64,000 bases of DNA from Trichomonas vaginalis G3 (taxonomy: Eukaryota; Parabasalia; Trichomonadida; Trichomonadidae). The notes under the pieces were generated by a model, which saw nothing but the letters and a program-made list of their open reading frames with translations, was not told the origin of the DNA and searched no databases. Location of the stretch: NCBI RefSeq assembly GCF_026262505.1, contig NC_067207.1, positions 8,958,082 through 9,022,081 on the forward strand, in the 5' to 3' direction. This document shows, piece by piece, positions 29,119 to 40,186 of the stretch. Within the stretch, counting starts at the first letter, position 1. The number at the start of each line of letters is the position of its first letter. A program made the position numbers and the translations under genes.

Positions 29119-30154
29119 TGTGAATTCTTGGCTCACAAATATTGGAAAATTTCCGTCATATATTTCTGAGGTTTACGCGACCACTTACTGTGGAAATTTT
29201 CAATACAGAAAAAACAATTATTGTAATTATACTCTATATATCTTGTTAATGAATAAAATCACCTTTTTGGATTTTTAACGATCGATATCTCCCCACAAAA
29301 AATTTTTTTCATAGGTATTGTGTTCACTTCACTTTTATGTTTTGAAACACTATTCAAAATAAATGAACAGCTAAAACTGTGATTGGTACTTTTTCTCCAT
29401 TTTATTGCAGAAAAAAAATTCCCAAATTTTGTTTCCCGAAACTAAGGGATCATGTTAGATTCATTTCCCTAATTTTACAAATATGATCGTATGTCAAATT
29501 CGATAAGATACGAATAATTAGTGATCTCATTTTCGGGATTTCTGATAATATAAAGAAGAGAAAACGAATATATAGATTACAACAAGAACATTCGCCGTAA
29601 ATTTTAGATAATCTGTTGCAATTTATTAATTTTTCCCAAAAATATCAATAAATTGCCACAGGTTCGCATCAATCTTAATAAATAGGACTCATAGATTGAT
29701 ACAATATAACTTTTTCATGATTTTATTCATTCTCGCGCAAAAATAATTCAAATTCAGATTCGTACTCGTTACATTCTCCTATCTTAGAGCTACTGTATTA
29801 TCATTAACTTTTTTTCTGCTTTTTACGTTCCTACTGAAAATCTCTAAACCATTTTTTTTAATAACTTTTTGATCTTTATTAATATTTCCTTGAGTTTCTT
29901 TTTTGCCTATTTTACACTAAAGGCAAACAGTTCATTCTATTCTTTTTACTTGTTTATTGAGATATTATACGAAATGAATTTCCTCCTGCAGTCTATCTCA
30001 TTGAATTAAATTTAACAACTTTCATTGGAAAGTTTGATCATTTTGTAACACAAAATCTTGATAACTATTAACAATATAAAATATAATTCTAATATTTGAT
30101 TTAAATGTATTATATATTATAATAAAATCAAAAGAAATCTTTTATTATTTAGCT
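29119..30154. other. AT-rich spacer
   Basis: About 1 kb without a gene or a repeat that I can detect. It holds the upstream region of the GAPDH gene and the 3' flank of the next minus-strand gene. Confidence 0.6.
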
Positions 30155-31525
30155 TTATTGTTCATTGACAAAGAAATCCGCCTCTGGTTCGTTATTATCT
30201 TGTGGACCATTATATTCGTCCATCAGAACTTCGTATGGCCAGTGGAAGTACACCATGAGGAAGGAGAAGATATTTTCAACAGCAAATTTAATGACAAATG
30301 AAAGGGAGGATTCAGAGAAGAGCTTGAAAGAAGACAATGCCTGGCAAGCTCCCATGATAATAACAGCGATCAGTCCGCTTGATAGGTAGATATTGAACTT
30401 GTAACGCTCTGTAACATCAACTCTTGAAGCTGAAATAAGAATTGACAGAATTGTGTACAGCAAGAATGTAAGATAAACGACCATTTCAGCAACAGATGTG
30501 ATGGCTGTAGTATTGTAGTTCTTGTTATGTTCTGCGATGAGATGAAGTTTATCATAAATTCCATGGATGCTGTAAACGATGAGAATGATAGAGCACATGA
30601 TGATCTTAGGTATGTAGAAGCAGCGATCTGTCTTTCTGTTCTTATATCTTAAACTATCGAACAAAACTAAAATGAAAAAGCACATGTAGGAATGGAAAAT
30701 GGAATCCAATATTCTGTCTAATATAACAAATACTGGTGATGGGTTGTAAACATGGAAAATGTAAAATGGATTATTATAGAAAATAAGTAACGCGACAAGT
30801 GGAACTGTGAGCTTCTGTTCGAGATGCCAAAGCTTAACTTCGAGGCCACGTAAGAAATAGAGCATCAATGCAAGGAAGATCGCTGAAACAATTGAGAATA
30901 AAAATCTGAAATAGATTTGGAAGTAAGCGTGATCAGGCGTACCAATAGAGTATGTGAGAATAAATGACGAGAAGTGAGTGTACGGATGATCAAATGTTAA
31001 ATCTATTTCGACTTTATTATAATCGAGAATAATATCTGTAAAGAGGGTAATAGATGTTGTCAAATTAGTTCCATTAATTGGGTAAACAATATATTCGTCA
31101 TGTGGATGTGAAGCCATGAATCTTTGCGTATTATTATGCGTACAACTAATAGAATATCGGAATGTAATAGATAAATTATTAGCTATGGCATCTGAATTTC
31201 GCATAAAGGCAATTGAGATAGAATTTTGGCTGTTGATTGGAAGGATTGCGTCAAATGGAATTTTGATATTTGTAATTGGTGAATCTTTAGAGAATGGATA
31301 TGAATATTTCTTATGAATATTAACAGGTGGACCGTATATGCCGGATAATATAACAAACACGAGAATAACTCCGAAAACTATTAAAGTTAATAAGTCTTCG
31401 TTAAAATTTGCACTATCTATAGCCATGAGAGTTTCACGAACAAGTGACTCTTCGATCTGGATATTCACCATATCATCCGAAGATTCCTTTTCGATTGGTT
31501 CTAAAGGGGTTTGCAAATCATTCAT
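30155..31525 (-). CDS. TMEM181-like multi-spanning membrane protein
   Basis: The 456-residue protein has an N-terminal cytosolic stretch, a first membrane segment (about 45-65, LIVFGVILVFVILSGIYG), a lumenal or extracellular domain with several N-x-S/T sites (about 70-200), then about seven more membrane segments and an acidic tail. This plan, a lumenal beta-domain and a seven-helix block, is that of the TMEM181/Wntless/GPR180 group. PLVALLIFYNNPFYIFHVYN and the late YFHWPYEVL are reminiscent of TMEM181. The role in animals is membrane traffic or receptor-like and unproven here. The ATG at 31525 is chosen because initiator TCACA lies 18 nt upstream. Longer frames are open above it. Confidence 0.65.
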   Translation of the reverse strand: MNDLQTPLEPIEKESSDDMVNIQIEESLVRETLMAIDSANFNEDLLTLIVFGVILVFVILSGIYGPPVNIHKKYSYPFSKDSPITNIKIPFDAILPINSQNSISIAFMRNSDAIANNLSITFRYSISCTHNNTQRFMASHPHDEYIVYPINGTNLTTSITLFTDIILDYNKVEIDLTFDHPYTHFSSFILTYSIGTPDHAYFQIYFRFLFSIVSAIFLALMLYFLRGLEVKLWHLEQKLTVPLVALLIFYNNPFYIFHVYNPSPVFVILDRILDSIFHSYMCFFILVLFDSLRYKNRKTDRCFYIPKIIMCSIILIVYSIHGIYDKLHLIAEHNKNYNTTAITSVAEMVVYLTFLLYTILSILISASRVDVTERYKFNIYLSSGLIAVIIMGACQALSSFKLFSESSLSFVIKFAVENIFSFLMVYFHWPYEVLMDEYNGPQDNNEPEADFFVNEQ

Positions 31526-31540
31526 TTTTTTATTGATAAT

Positions 31541-31545
31541 TGTGA
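31541..31545 (-). promoter_or_regulatory. Initiator TCACA of the TMEM181-like gene
   Basis: TCACA on the minus strand has its presumed start base at 31543, 18 nt before the ATG at 31525. It decides for this start over upstream in-frame ATGs. Confidence 0.5.
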
Positions 31546-31723
31546 AAATTTTTATTGAATCTTGCATTTGTATTTCCCGTTCACAAAGAATCACGAATTA
31601 AAAGTATATTATGATCACTAAAAAATTTTTGGTTTCTTATTATATCCGTTTTCAATACAATATTTCAATGTTTTCATTATAAAATACGGACATATTTTTG
31701 AACACATTATTTACTTTTTTACA

Positions 31724-31728
31724 TCACA
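31724..31728 (+). promoter_or_regulatory. Initiator TCACA of the first Sfi1-like gene
   Basis: TCACA has its presumed start base at 31726, 24 nt before the ATG at 31750, within the usual trichomonad distance. Confidence 0.5.
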
Positions 31729-31749
31729 TGTCGGAGAAAAAAACGTTAA

Positions 31750-33747
31750 ATGAAAGCTGTGAACACTAGACTTCTTCCACTTCAGACTCTTTATCCGAAG
31801 AAAAAGGAGAAAGAGCCTCAGAAAAAGGTGGTTCCTTTCGTGAAGCCTGGTGTTTCGGCAAAAATTCCTACTGAACAACAAAATTCAGATTCAATTCGAT
31901 ATGTTCAAGCGTCATTGATCAAGAAAAACATCATGGGCCTTGAAGCGAACTTAAAGGAAATTGAAAATGATACTACTTTCGTTGCAAATGCTATGGCAAA
32001 AGCATTACAAGTTCCAACAGCTATTGAATCAACATTTAATCGTATTCACGGCAGAATTTATGATATTCAACGCGAAATTGAATACTCTTCCAATTCACTT
32101 GATGATCAAGCATTAACAATTCAGTCGAATTTTAGAAGATTTAAGAACCAGATACATTATGAAAAGATTATGAATGCTGTTCATAGAACTATGCAGAGAG
32201 ATTGTGCTGCAATCCATGAATGTCTTCTTGGTTTCTTACTCTCATATTCTAAAACAGATGATCATCTTAGAATTCTAATGAACAGACGTTTCCTTGTTCG
32301 TAACCGTCATGCACTTAGGTTCTGGCGTGAATGGTCCGAGCAAGCAACAATTGAAGACCAAAAAAGAGAAGCACAAATCCCTCAACTCCAAGAATCATGG
32401 ACAAGACGCCAAGTTGCTCAGTTCTTGAGGAAATGGCGCGATCTTTCCTTCTCAAAACATTCAAGAAAAGCCGTTCGCCAACTTCAACAAAAAATTGCAG
32501 CCGAAGCTCAACGAAGACTTGCGGAAACACCTGGCGATCAGAAACTTACGATTCTCGAACAACTAGCCGAGCAGCGTGTCCAAGTCATTCTTGACTTTGC
32601 GAAACAAAATTACGTATATCACATGCAAAGCATTACATTTCGCTGGTGGCGTCGTTTCATTGAGCAATGTAAGAACGAGAGCCGCAGCGGTAACGCTATT
32701 GCCAGAGAATTCTACGTAACTCGCAAGAAGAAGACGTTTTTCCAAGCATGGTATTCTCTTTCTGTTGGCAGAGTCAATGTTTTTGGCGGCTACTCGAAAT
32801 GGCAACGCCCTGTCAACAAGCGAATCGCTCTCTACAAAGACGACTGTTCTCTCAAGAGAATTGTTGTTCGCGAGTGGAGATTAATTGTTGTCAGACGCAA
32901 AAACATGATTGCGTTTCGCGAAAAGAGCGAAAGGGAGTTTCTCAGGAGATGCCTTGTCCAATTCCATCTTGCAGCCTCTGACAGAAGGAACAGGCTTGCA
33001 CACATGGTCGAAACATACATTGCGATTCTACACGGCCAGATGCACAGAGTTTTCATCGCTTGGCATCATTGCGTTGTCAAAAACAAAGTCAGACGGCAGC
33101 CAAACGATTTCCTCGAGAAGAGATACTTGTTGATGAGGAAATTCCGCAAGAAGAGGACTTTCTTCAGGCGCTGGGCTGTCAGATACACAGAACACTCAAC
33201 AACACGCTTCGACAACTTCAAGAACGAAGTTTCAACATACGTCGAACACTGGGAATCCGCTGGAAATGAGATGAAGTCTTCGATGGTTTTGATTTCGAGC
33301 CTCAACGAGAAACTCACAACGGAACTCGCTGGAAGAAAGACAGATCTCGAGAACAGCAAGAGAACTGTCGAGTTCATGAAGAACGAGCAGTTGTCACTCG
33401 CTTTGGCAATGAAAAACGCAAAGGCTGAAATCGAAAGATTGCAAGAATTGATCGGAAAATCGTCAATGAGATACTTCGTCGATATAAAGCCGATCCACGC
33501 AAATGTCGTCGAAAATGTTCCTGCAGCACTTGCAGCTTACATCGCGCAGAAGGAAGAGGAGAAGCAGAGATTGGCTGCAGAGAGAGCTGCTCAACAAGCA
33601 GCGTTGATCCAGAAGAACCAAAGACCTGTGAATTCTGGAGCAAAAAGGAGAAAAACAACTTTCTCTGGCGTTAAGAATGGCGTTTCGAGAAACAGCCAGA
33701 ACAGGCCAACAAGAAAGTCGTTGAGTACGGATCAGACAACAGAATGA
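31750..33747 (+). CDS. Sfi1-like FxxW/IQ repeat protein
   Basis: The 665-residue basic, helical protein carries an IQ motif near residue 120 (LTIQSNFRRFKNQ). It then has repeated hydrophobic-aromatic units resembling Sfi1 centrin-binding repeats: HALRFWREWSE, VAQFLRKWRDLS, ITFRWWRRFIEQ, TFFQAWYSLS, VVREWRLIVV, RVFIAWHHCVV and TFFRRWAVRYT (about 190-490). A coiled coil (about 510-570) and a basic tail follow. Such proteins bind centrin or calmodulin at basal bodies and microtubule-organising centres, which suits a flagellate. The location is inferred. A second gene of similar kind starts 2 kb downstream on the same strand. Confidence 0.75.
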   Translation: MKAVNTRLLPLQTLYPKKKEKEPQKKVVPFVKPGVSAKIPTEQQNSDSIRYVQASLIKKNIMGLEANLKEIENDTTFVANAMAKALQVPTAIESTFNRIHGRIYDIQREIEYSSNSLDDQALTIQSNFRRFKNQIHYEKIMNAVHRTMQRDCAAIHECLLGFLLSYSKTDDHLRILMNRRFLVRNRHALRFWREWSEQATIEDQKREAQIPQLQESWTRRQVAQFLRKWRDLSFSKHSRKAVRQLQQKIAAEAQRRLAETPGDQKLTILEQLAEQRVQVILDFAKQNYVYHMQSITFRWWRRFIEQCKNESRSGNAIAREFYVTRKKKTFFQAWYSLSVGRVNVFGGYSKWQRPVNKRIALYKDDCSLKRIVVREWRLIVVRRKNMIAFREKSEREFLRRCLVQFHLAASDRRNRLAHMVETYIAILHGQMHRVFIAWHHCVVKNKVRRQPNDFLEKRYLLMRKFRKKRTFFRRWAVRYTEHSTTRFDNFKNEVSTYVEHWESAGNEMKSSMVLISSLNEKLTTELAGRKTDLENSKRTVEFMKNEQLSLALAMKNAKAEIERLQELIGKSSMRYFVDIKPIHANVVENVPAALAAYIAQKEEEKQRLAAERAAQQAALIQKNQRPVNSGAKRRKTTFSGVKNGVSRNSQNRPTRKSLSTDQTTE

Positions 33748-34270
33748 TTTTTATTTTTATATGTTTTTTTGTTTGTAATAAAATAATTTAGTTAAATCTT
33801 TTGTTTTTTCAATAAAATTCTGGAAGAATTATATAATTGTCATGTTATATAGAAAGAATTGTTGATAGAATCAAGTTAAATAAGTTAATTTTTGAAGATT
33901 TTGAATCAGATATCTTCAAGAATTTAGAATTTGCAAATTTTTTATAAAGAAAATTGTTAAATAGATATGGCATTCCAAACGGGAACCGCGGTTGGTTACC
34001 ATGGATTTCCGTCACCGGTCACATTTTAAAGATTTTTAAAGCCTTATAAAAATATGCTTTGTAAATCATTTTTTGTAAATCGGCAAAAATTTGGTAATTT
34101 TCTTCAACTAATAAATCTGCGAATAGCATTTATAATACAAGAACAATCTTTTAAAATGCGTTTGATTCATTTTTGTATAATTTCATATAGGCACATATAT
34201 TCTTCCGGGACTTTCCGTGATTTTACCGTAAAATCATTAGTTTACACCAATTTTCCCGTATTTTGAATAG
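33748..34270. other. Spacer with a short GC-rich palindromic patch
   Basis: About 520 bases without a gene. A GC-rich patch at about 33978-34020 contains AACCGCGGTT and several other short palindromes in AT-rich surroundings. No RNA fold was recognised. Confidence 0.4.
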
Positions 34271-34277
34271 TTTACTG

Positions 34278-34505
34278 CACTTTTTCCGTAAAATTGAGTT
34301 ACGGGAATCCGCAAAATTTCCGGACCTCATTTTTCATAGAATATAATAATAATATTTGATAAAAAGATATATTATTTATATTTTTGATTTTTGAATTACG
34401 GAAAAAGTGAATTGTTAACTTGATTTTTTTATATGGTTAATTTTTCAAATGATATTATGAAGATCTAAAATATTAAAAGTAAAAAATTGAATTACGGAAA
34501 AAGTG
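34278..34505. repeat. Inverted TTACGGAAAAAGTG motifs
   Basis: TTACGGAAAAAGTG stands at 34396-34409 and 34492-34505, and its reverse complement at 34278-34291. The layout suggests the remains of a TIR element, about 230 bp across, just upstream of the partial copy of the palindromic element at 34586. Confidence 0.5.
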
Positions 34506-34585
34506 AGGTCAAAAGTGAAATAAATTTGCAGAACAATTTTCATTGAAATAAGCTTTATTTTTCATTATTAATAACAATGCTGTAA

Positions 34586-34895
34586 TAAACAGAAATTCAT
34601 CAAAAGTGACAGCTCTCAATTTTTTGACATTTGTAAATTCTAAATTGAATGAGAAAAATGAAATAATACTAAGCATAATACAATATTCTAGATTTAATTA
34701 TAATTAGGAAAAAGTTAGTTTTGAGAGTACTTTTCATAGGCATATAGAATGAAATCTTCTGAAAAATAATATCACATAAACTCATATTATTTTCTAATAT
34801 ATAACTATTTTATATAAAAATCAAATTCAATGATCTTAAAAGCGAAGGATAAACCTCAAAATTTACGAATATAATGAGTGGAAATATAATGCTTA
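34586..34895. mobile_element. Partial copy of palindromic element D
   Basis: These 310 bases match the left end of the element at 6473-7710 (6473 to about 6781) almost base for base, starting with the same terminal repeat. The match then stops abruptly. It is a single-arm or truncated copy and shows that the family is dispersed. Confidence 0.85.
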
Positions 34896-35721
34896 ATAAA
34901 TAAGATAATAAAATAAATTTATACGTAATTACTTTCATTTAATATGCTTTATGCTGTATAATATTGATTAAGAGGCATTAAAAGGTTCCATAATCTGCTT
35001 TTATATGCAAGATTTTTGATAAAAATTTTAAATTTTGAAAAATGATGAGAAAAGGAAAAAAAAGGTAAATGAGAGCAAGAGGAGGGAAAAAAAGAAAAAG
35101 AAAAGGAAGGGAAAAATAAAAGAAAGAAGGACATATAAAAATTTAGATGCGCATTCTTAATGCCGAGGCGGCTTGCCGCCGAGGCGCGATTTTTTTAGGC
35201 CTCTACGGTAACCCGGCAATGTTTTTTTAAATCTTGTACAGCCCTATAAATAGATAAAATAATTAAGAACAACCCATTTAATTTTTAGCAAAAATTCCAA
35301 ATTTTTTCAAAAATGAAAATTTAAATTGAAAATTCTAGAAAATTGAAATTAAATTTTTAATTTTAGAATTTTTTTGGAATCTCGTGAAACAAAGAATCGT
35401 GTTCAATCAACTTCATTCATGAAGATTCAAATGTTTTGATACTTAACTCTTTTACTCAACAAATTTCTTGATTAAATAATAGTTTCTGCAAGAAATTATG
35501 ATATAACTCAAAGTATATAATTGATGAATGATTGAATTAACATGATAATATCAATATCAAGCTCAAATTATTTTTAATCAACAAAATCATTATTAAATAG
35601 ATTTACATATATACAAATGATGAATTCTTAATCAAGATTGGTAAAATAAATTGATGAGTTTGATTTACTAAACGGTCACAGATTGCAAAATCTGAGGAAA
35701 TTTTGATTTTTTGAGTGTTTG
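34896..35721. other. AT-rich spacer with one GC-rich hairpin
   Basis: No gene is visible. GGCGGCTTGCCGCC at about 35168-35181 is a perfect 6-bp stem inside a GC-rich island (about 35157-35217) that contrasts with the AT-rich flanks. A purine-rich run lies at about 35040-35130. Confidence 0.5.
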
Positions 35722-38700
35722 ATGTCTGAGAACTCTTCAATTTCTTCAAAGAAGAAAGGGAAGAGACGTCATCACCACAAAAATACTGAATCAGATACTC
35801 AAAATTCTAACGAGATTGAATCATCTACGCAGAAAGATTTCCTTAAAGCACAATGGATTAGTTTTATGTCCAGAATCGTATTGAAAACCAAAATAAACAA
35901 TATGAAATCGCTGCAATTCTATGATTACTCGACTAGAACGTTCGCAAATTTCAAAATGTCTATTTATTTTAATAAAATGAAACGGAAATACAAATGGCAC
36001 AAATTAGCAACAGATTTAGTACATAATAATTGCATTAAAACAATTAGATCAATCGAATATACATCACCAGAGAAAAATTGGCCAATTTTGTTACAATCGG
36101 CTGTAAATTATATTCACAATACGCAAATAGCTTCAGCTTTCAGTGAAAGGAACGAAAATCGAAAATTACGACTGATTTTGAAAAATTGGAAGCTCGTGAC
36201 AATAAAACTGAGATTTACAAGGAGCTTCGCCATGGACAGATGGGTAGAGTTTGTTGAGCGAAAAATGAAAGCATATAAACAGAAGATGAAACAAAACGCT
36301 TTGATTTCTTACAATATCTATCAAAAATGGCAACAATTCAACTCACATCTCGTTTTAAAAGATACTCACGATACATTAGTTATCTACAAGCGTAAATACG
36401 ATACAAAAATCGCATTTGATAGATTTGCTTTTAGAGTTCATGAAGCTCACAAGCGAGAAGTATTTAGAGCTGGAAAAAGATGGCTAGAAAAACGAAAATG
36501 GTGGTGCAAAATTGCTGTTAGAGTATTAACACTAAATTCAATTCAAAACTGCAGAGTATTAAAACATAGAGACGAAGTTTTAGAAAAATTCAAAGCTCTG
36601 AAGGAGTCTTTAGTGGTTTCTCGTAGAAGAAAAGCTTTAATTAACGCTCGTACGAAACTTGATAATATAATCAAGAATGAAACCAGAAAAATGTACTTAA
36701 GAAAGTGGAATGAGAGAATGCATATTGTAAAGTATTCAAAGTTATTCGTTAAATCTCATTTCAACGGAATTCTTAGAGATTATTCGAAGCATATACAAAA
36801 TGAAGCTGCAAAGAAGATCCAGCATACTTTTCTCGATTTCCAACATAGAATGCGTGAAAATGTTCTTATTGTTCGCAAAGCATTTCTCAAATGGCAAGGA
36901 ATTTCTTCGAAATTGGCGTTACAGACTCTTGAAGTTGTTCCAGAAATGGATTTGAGACTCAAATCACCAATAATTGATACACTTGATATATTCAAACCAC
37001 AATTATCCATTGGTTTAGATGTCTTTGATGATTTGATTAATATGAAATACGAAAACAACATGATATTGGCAGACAAAGTTGGTCTTGATGCAAGAGAAAT
37101 GATTGATGATGTATTGTTCATTCCAAGAAAGTATCCTTTTCTTCCAAATATTGATAATTTTGAAAATGTTGAAATTCCTCTCGATACAACAAGTTATGAT
37201 ATCGAATTTGACTTCTCAGATCTTGTCTGCCCACTTCTTAACGTGGATCCATTAATTAGACGAGGAAACAGACCAGAGATTCCTATCAGTGAACAATTCT
37301 TGAACAAATGCACACAACAAACTCGCACAAGAAAGCTTTCACTTGATGAATTATTTGATAACGAGGTAAATCCAATTGAGTCATTGGCTCAAACTAAATT
37401 ACCAAAGGTAATTAAATGCATGACTTTCGATCCAACAGATTTATTAGAAAAACAACCAGAACCACGGTTCGCACCAATATCAAATTACATAAGCGATGCT
37501 TTAATTCCATTGCAAGCTGCAAGATTTAACATTATTTTCCAGTTAAATAATAATTCATATAATATCCTTGATAATAGCTTTGAAAATGCCATTATTAATA
37601 TCGTCAGACATCACTTTGTGTTCAAATTTGATGTTTTGCAAATTGATATGGAATTATTCAACACAAATGTATTGGATTCGATTGCATTTTCTACATCACT
37701 TACAGAAACAATCAGACAGGCAACAATAAATTCAATTAATTCCAATTTGCAAGATTTGTCTGAAATTACTAAAATTGCAAAGCCATTGCCTCATATTGAG
37801 TTCTCATTTACAGATGGATTCGATGGAAAACCAGTTTCAATGCGCGTTAGAGATGTCGAAGTTGATCCATCTTTCGGAGAAGAATTAAGAATTTCAGCTT
37901 TACGAGAATCACTTCGTGCTGCTACCGGACATATCTCTGGAATCGATATTAGGAAGGTTGATCCTATTATAACAACCAATTTCCCTACAAACTTCTGTGA
38001 AAATGTTTTTAATGAATTTAATCTTGGCCAAAAACTGTTTGATTTTGATCTTCCATTCGAAATTCCAGAAGACATTCCATCAGATGACCCAGATAAACTC
38101 GAAGAAGAGGAAGAAACCGTTTCTAAAGACCAAACAATTGATGATTCTAAACAAGATACAATTGATGACATAAATATTTCAATAAGAGGAGCAAATATTT
38201 CCCAGAATTCAACACTTGATCCATCATCTATTAGTAATTTAGAAGAAGAGGACGTTGATTCACCAAAACGAACAAAGATTCCAATTATTAGTTTTATAAC
38301 TAATGTTCAGAAAGCTAATTTATTATCAGATGGTGAAGAAACTAAGACAAATACAAGTAGTTATGATGATGACTTCAAATCTCATGGATCATCAATTATT
38401 TATGACATCAAAGATGAATTGTTTGATCAAAAACGAGATCCAAATGTTCCTGTTGCAGAAGATCTTGATATGCAATGGATATTAAATGGAATTGATTTAT
38501 CATTAACTGCTGAAGTAATTGCTCGAGCGAATCATGCAGTTTCTAAGACAATTGGATCATTATTCTTCCCAAGTGTTGAAGAAGAAGACTTAAGTTTATC
38601 AGATCCTGATTTCCATTTCGAAGAAGAATCAGAGAATGATGATATTTCATTCCCGCCAATAATGAAATCATTGCCTAAATTTGATAGTGCGATTCTTAAT

Positions 38701-39819
38701 CCAGAAGAATCAATTAACGATACAACAACATCTGATCCAACAATTACAAATACAGATGATCATACAACAAGTGACAGTACAATTGCTAATATCAATATAC
38801 CAACAACAGGACCAGATTCTAGACCACAAATTTCAAAGGAACCAGAAAATCAACAACCAACAAATATCGAACTTCCTCCAATCACTGTTTTCACTCCTCC
38901 TTCAAGTCCATTACCAGAAGACCTTCCATCGCCACCTCCATTGCAAAAACCAGATCCTATTCCAGTATTACCACCTAATATCTCTGATAGTTACAGCGAC
39001 AAAACAATTGAAAACATCAAACAAGAAGAAGAAGAAGAGGAAGAAGGAAAAATCGAAAACAAAGTTGAAGAAAAAATCAAGGAGGAGGAAGAAGAAAAAC
39101 CGGAAGCTAAACCCGTTGATGTTAAAGTTGAAGAGGAAGAAGAAGAGATACATGAAGACAAGAATGAAGAGGAAGAAGAGGATATTGATTTCGATCAATT
39201 CATATTAAATGATCTAACCAATGTTTTGATGGAATCAATGAAACTTGCATTTCCACAAAACCAAGAAAATGAAAAACCAAAACAAAAGAAGGAAGTTATT
39301 CCAGAAGAAGAGATCAATGAAGAGGAAGAAGATGAAATGAGACAGTTGTTGATTGATGCTATTGATTTTGATGATTTAATCAATACAGTTGCAAGAAATT
39401 ACAAAGAAGAAATTAATGAAGAAGAAGAAGAAGAGAATGTTCCAAATTCTGAAATGTTATTGAAAGAGATGAATTTAGATGGAGTGATCATTGATGCATT
39501 TGGAAAAGCATTCGATTTAGGTGTTGATTATGAAGAAGAAGAGGATTATGATGAAGATAATGTTCCAAATACAACAGAACTCGAACCATTCATTGAAGAA
39601 GATTCTGAAGAGGAAGATGATACTCCATTCGGACCACCACCAAAAACTCATGCAAGTAGTAGCACTGATATAGATATATCTATAGCAGATTCTTACGATA
39701 ATAATTCAAATGATAATAATCTCAAAGATATGCTCTCAAAAGCCTTGAATGATGCTATCACCGAGGCAACAAGCGATTATGTTTACAGATATAGAGATGT
39801 TTTTTCTCAAAAGAAATAA
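35722..39819 (+). CDS. Large Sfi1-like protein with acidic C-terminal half
   Basis: The 1365-residue protein has a basic, helical first third (about 40-400) with Sfi1-like aromatic units such as LILKNWKLVTIK, AMDRWVEFVE, NIYQKWQQFN, MYLRKWNERM and RKAFLKWQGIS. The middle is unmatched. The last 550 residues are acidic and disordered, with Pro/Thr/Ser-rich linkers and long Glu runs. It is probably a scaffold at basal body or cytoskeletal structures that binds centrin-like proteins, by analogy with Sfi1. It lies tandem to the smaller Sfi1-like gene, perhaps an old duplication. The ATG at 35722 is the first in frame, and no clear initiator sits within 25 nt of it. The stop overlaps TAAA. Confidence 0.72.
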   Translation: MSENSSISSKKKGKRRHHHKNTESDTQNSNEIESSTQKDFLKAQWISFMSRIVLKTKINNMKSLQFYDYSTRTFANFKMSIYFNKMKRKYKWHKLATDLVHNNCIKTIRSIEYTSPEKNWPILLQSAVNYIHNTQIASAFSERNENRKLRLILKNWKLVTIKLRFTRSFAMDRWVEFVERKMKAYKQKMKQNALISYNIYQKWQQFNSHLVLKDTHDTLVIYKRKYDTKIAFDRFAFRVHEAHKREVFRAGKRWLEKRKWWCKIAVRVLTLNSIQNCRVLKHRDEVLEKFKALKESLVVSRRRKALINARTKLDNIIKNETRKMYLRKWNERMHIVKYSKLFVKSHFNGILRDYSKHIQNEAAKKIQHTFLDFQHRMRENVLIVRKAFLKWQGISSKLALQTLEVVPEMDLRLKSPIIDTLDIFKPQLSIGLDVFDDLINMKYENNMILADKVGLDAREMIDDVLFIPRKYPFLPNIDNFENVEIPLDTTSYDIEFDFSDLVCPLLNVDPLIRRGNRPEIPISEQFLNKCTQQTRTRKLSLDELFDNEVNPIESLAQTKLPKVIKCMTFDPTDLLEKQPEPRFAPISNYISDALIPLQAARFNIIFQLNNNSYNILDNSFENAIINIVRHHFVFKFDVLQIDMELFNTNVLDSIAFSTSLTETIRQATINSINSNLQDLSEITKIAKPLPHIEFSFTDGFDGKPVSMRVRDVEVDPSFGEELRISALRESLRAATGHISGIDIRKVDPIITTNFPTNFCENVFNEFNLGQKLFDFDLPFEIPEDIPSDDPDKLEEEEETVSKDQTIDDSKQDTIDDINISIRGANISQNSTLDPSSISNLEEEDVDSPKRTKIPIISFITNVQKANLLSDGEETKTNTSSYDDDFKSHGSSIIYDIKDELFDQKRDPNVPVAEDLDMQWILNGIDLSLTAEVIARANHAVSKTIGSLFFPSVEEEDLSLSDPDFHFEEESENDDISFPPIMKSLPKFDSAILNPEESINDTTTSDPTITNTDDHTTSDSTIANINIPTTGPDSRPQISKEPENQQPTNIELPPITVFTPPSSPLPEDLPSPPPLQKPDPIPVLPPNISDSYSDKTIENIKQEEEEEEEGKIENKVEEKIKEEEEEKPEAKPVDVKVEEEEEEIHEDKNEEEEEDIDFDQFILNDLTNVLMESMKLAFPQNQENEKPKQKKEVIPEEEINEEEEDEMRQLLIDAIDFDDLINTVARNYKEEINEEEEEENVPNSEMLLKEMNLDGVIIDAFGKAFDLGVDYEEEEDYDEDNVPNTTELEPFIEEDSEEEDDTPFGPPPKTHASSSTDIDISIADSYDNNSNDNNLKDMLSKALNDAITEATSDYVYRYRDVFSQKK

Positions 39820-40186
39820 ATTTTGTTTGTATTTTTGATTGTAATTCTCCAAATTCTTTTTTAACATATCAAATAGAATATAGACTAACAGACTAAAGGA
39901 AAATACAGATACAAAGTGATTTACTGACTCATATAACAAGACATATTTTATATCCAATTAGATAAAATCAAAAAAGGGTTAGTGTTATCGATACTAATGT
40001 TATGACGAATAGAAATTGTAATATATGGTAGCTTGTTGATTAAAATATAATGGTCGGACTTATATTGAAGGAATTAATAGCCAAAAACGAGAAAATTGTT
40101 GTTACTCATTGTGATAATCATAACTCTAAATCAAAATGTAAAAAATAAGGAAGGAAAAAAAATTCTCTAAATTATTTTTGAATTTT

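Noticed and set aside
35157-35217. rRNA or tRNA fragment in a GC-rich island
   Set aside because: No conserved rRNA or tRNA sequence was recognised; only a short perfect hairpin.
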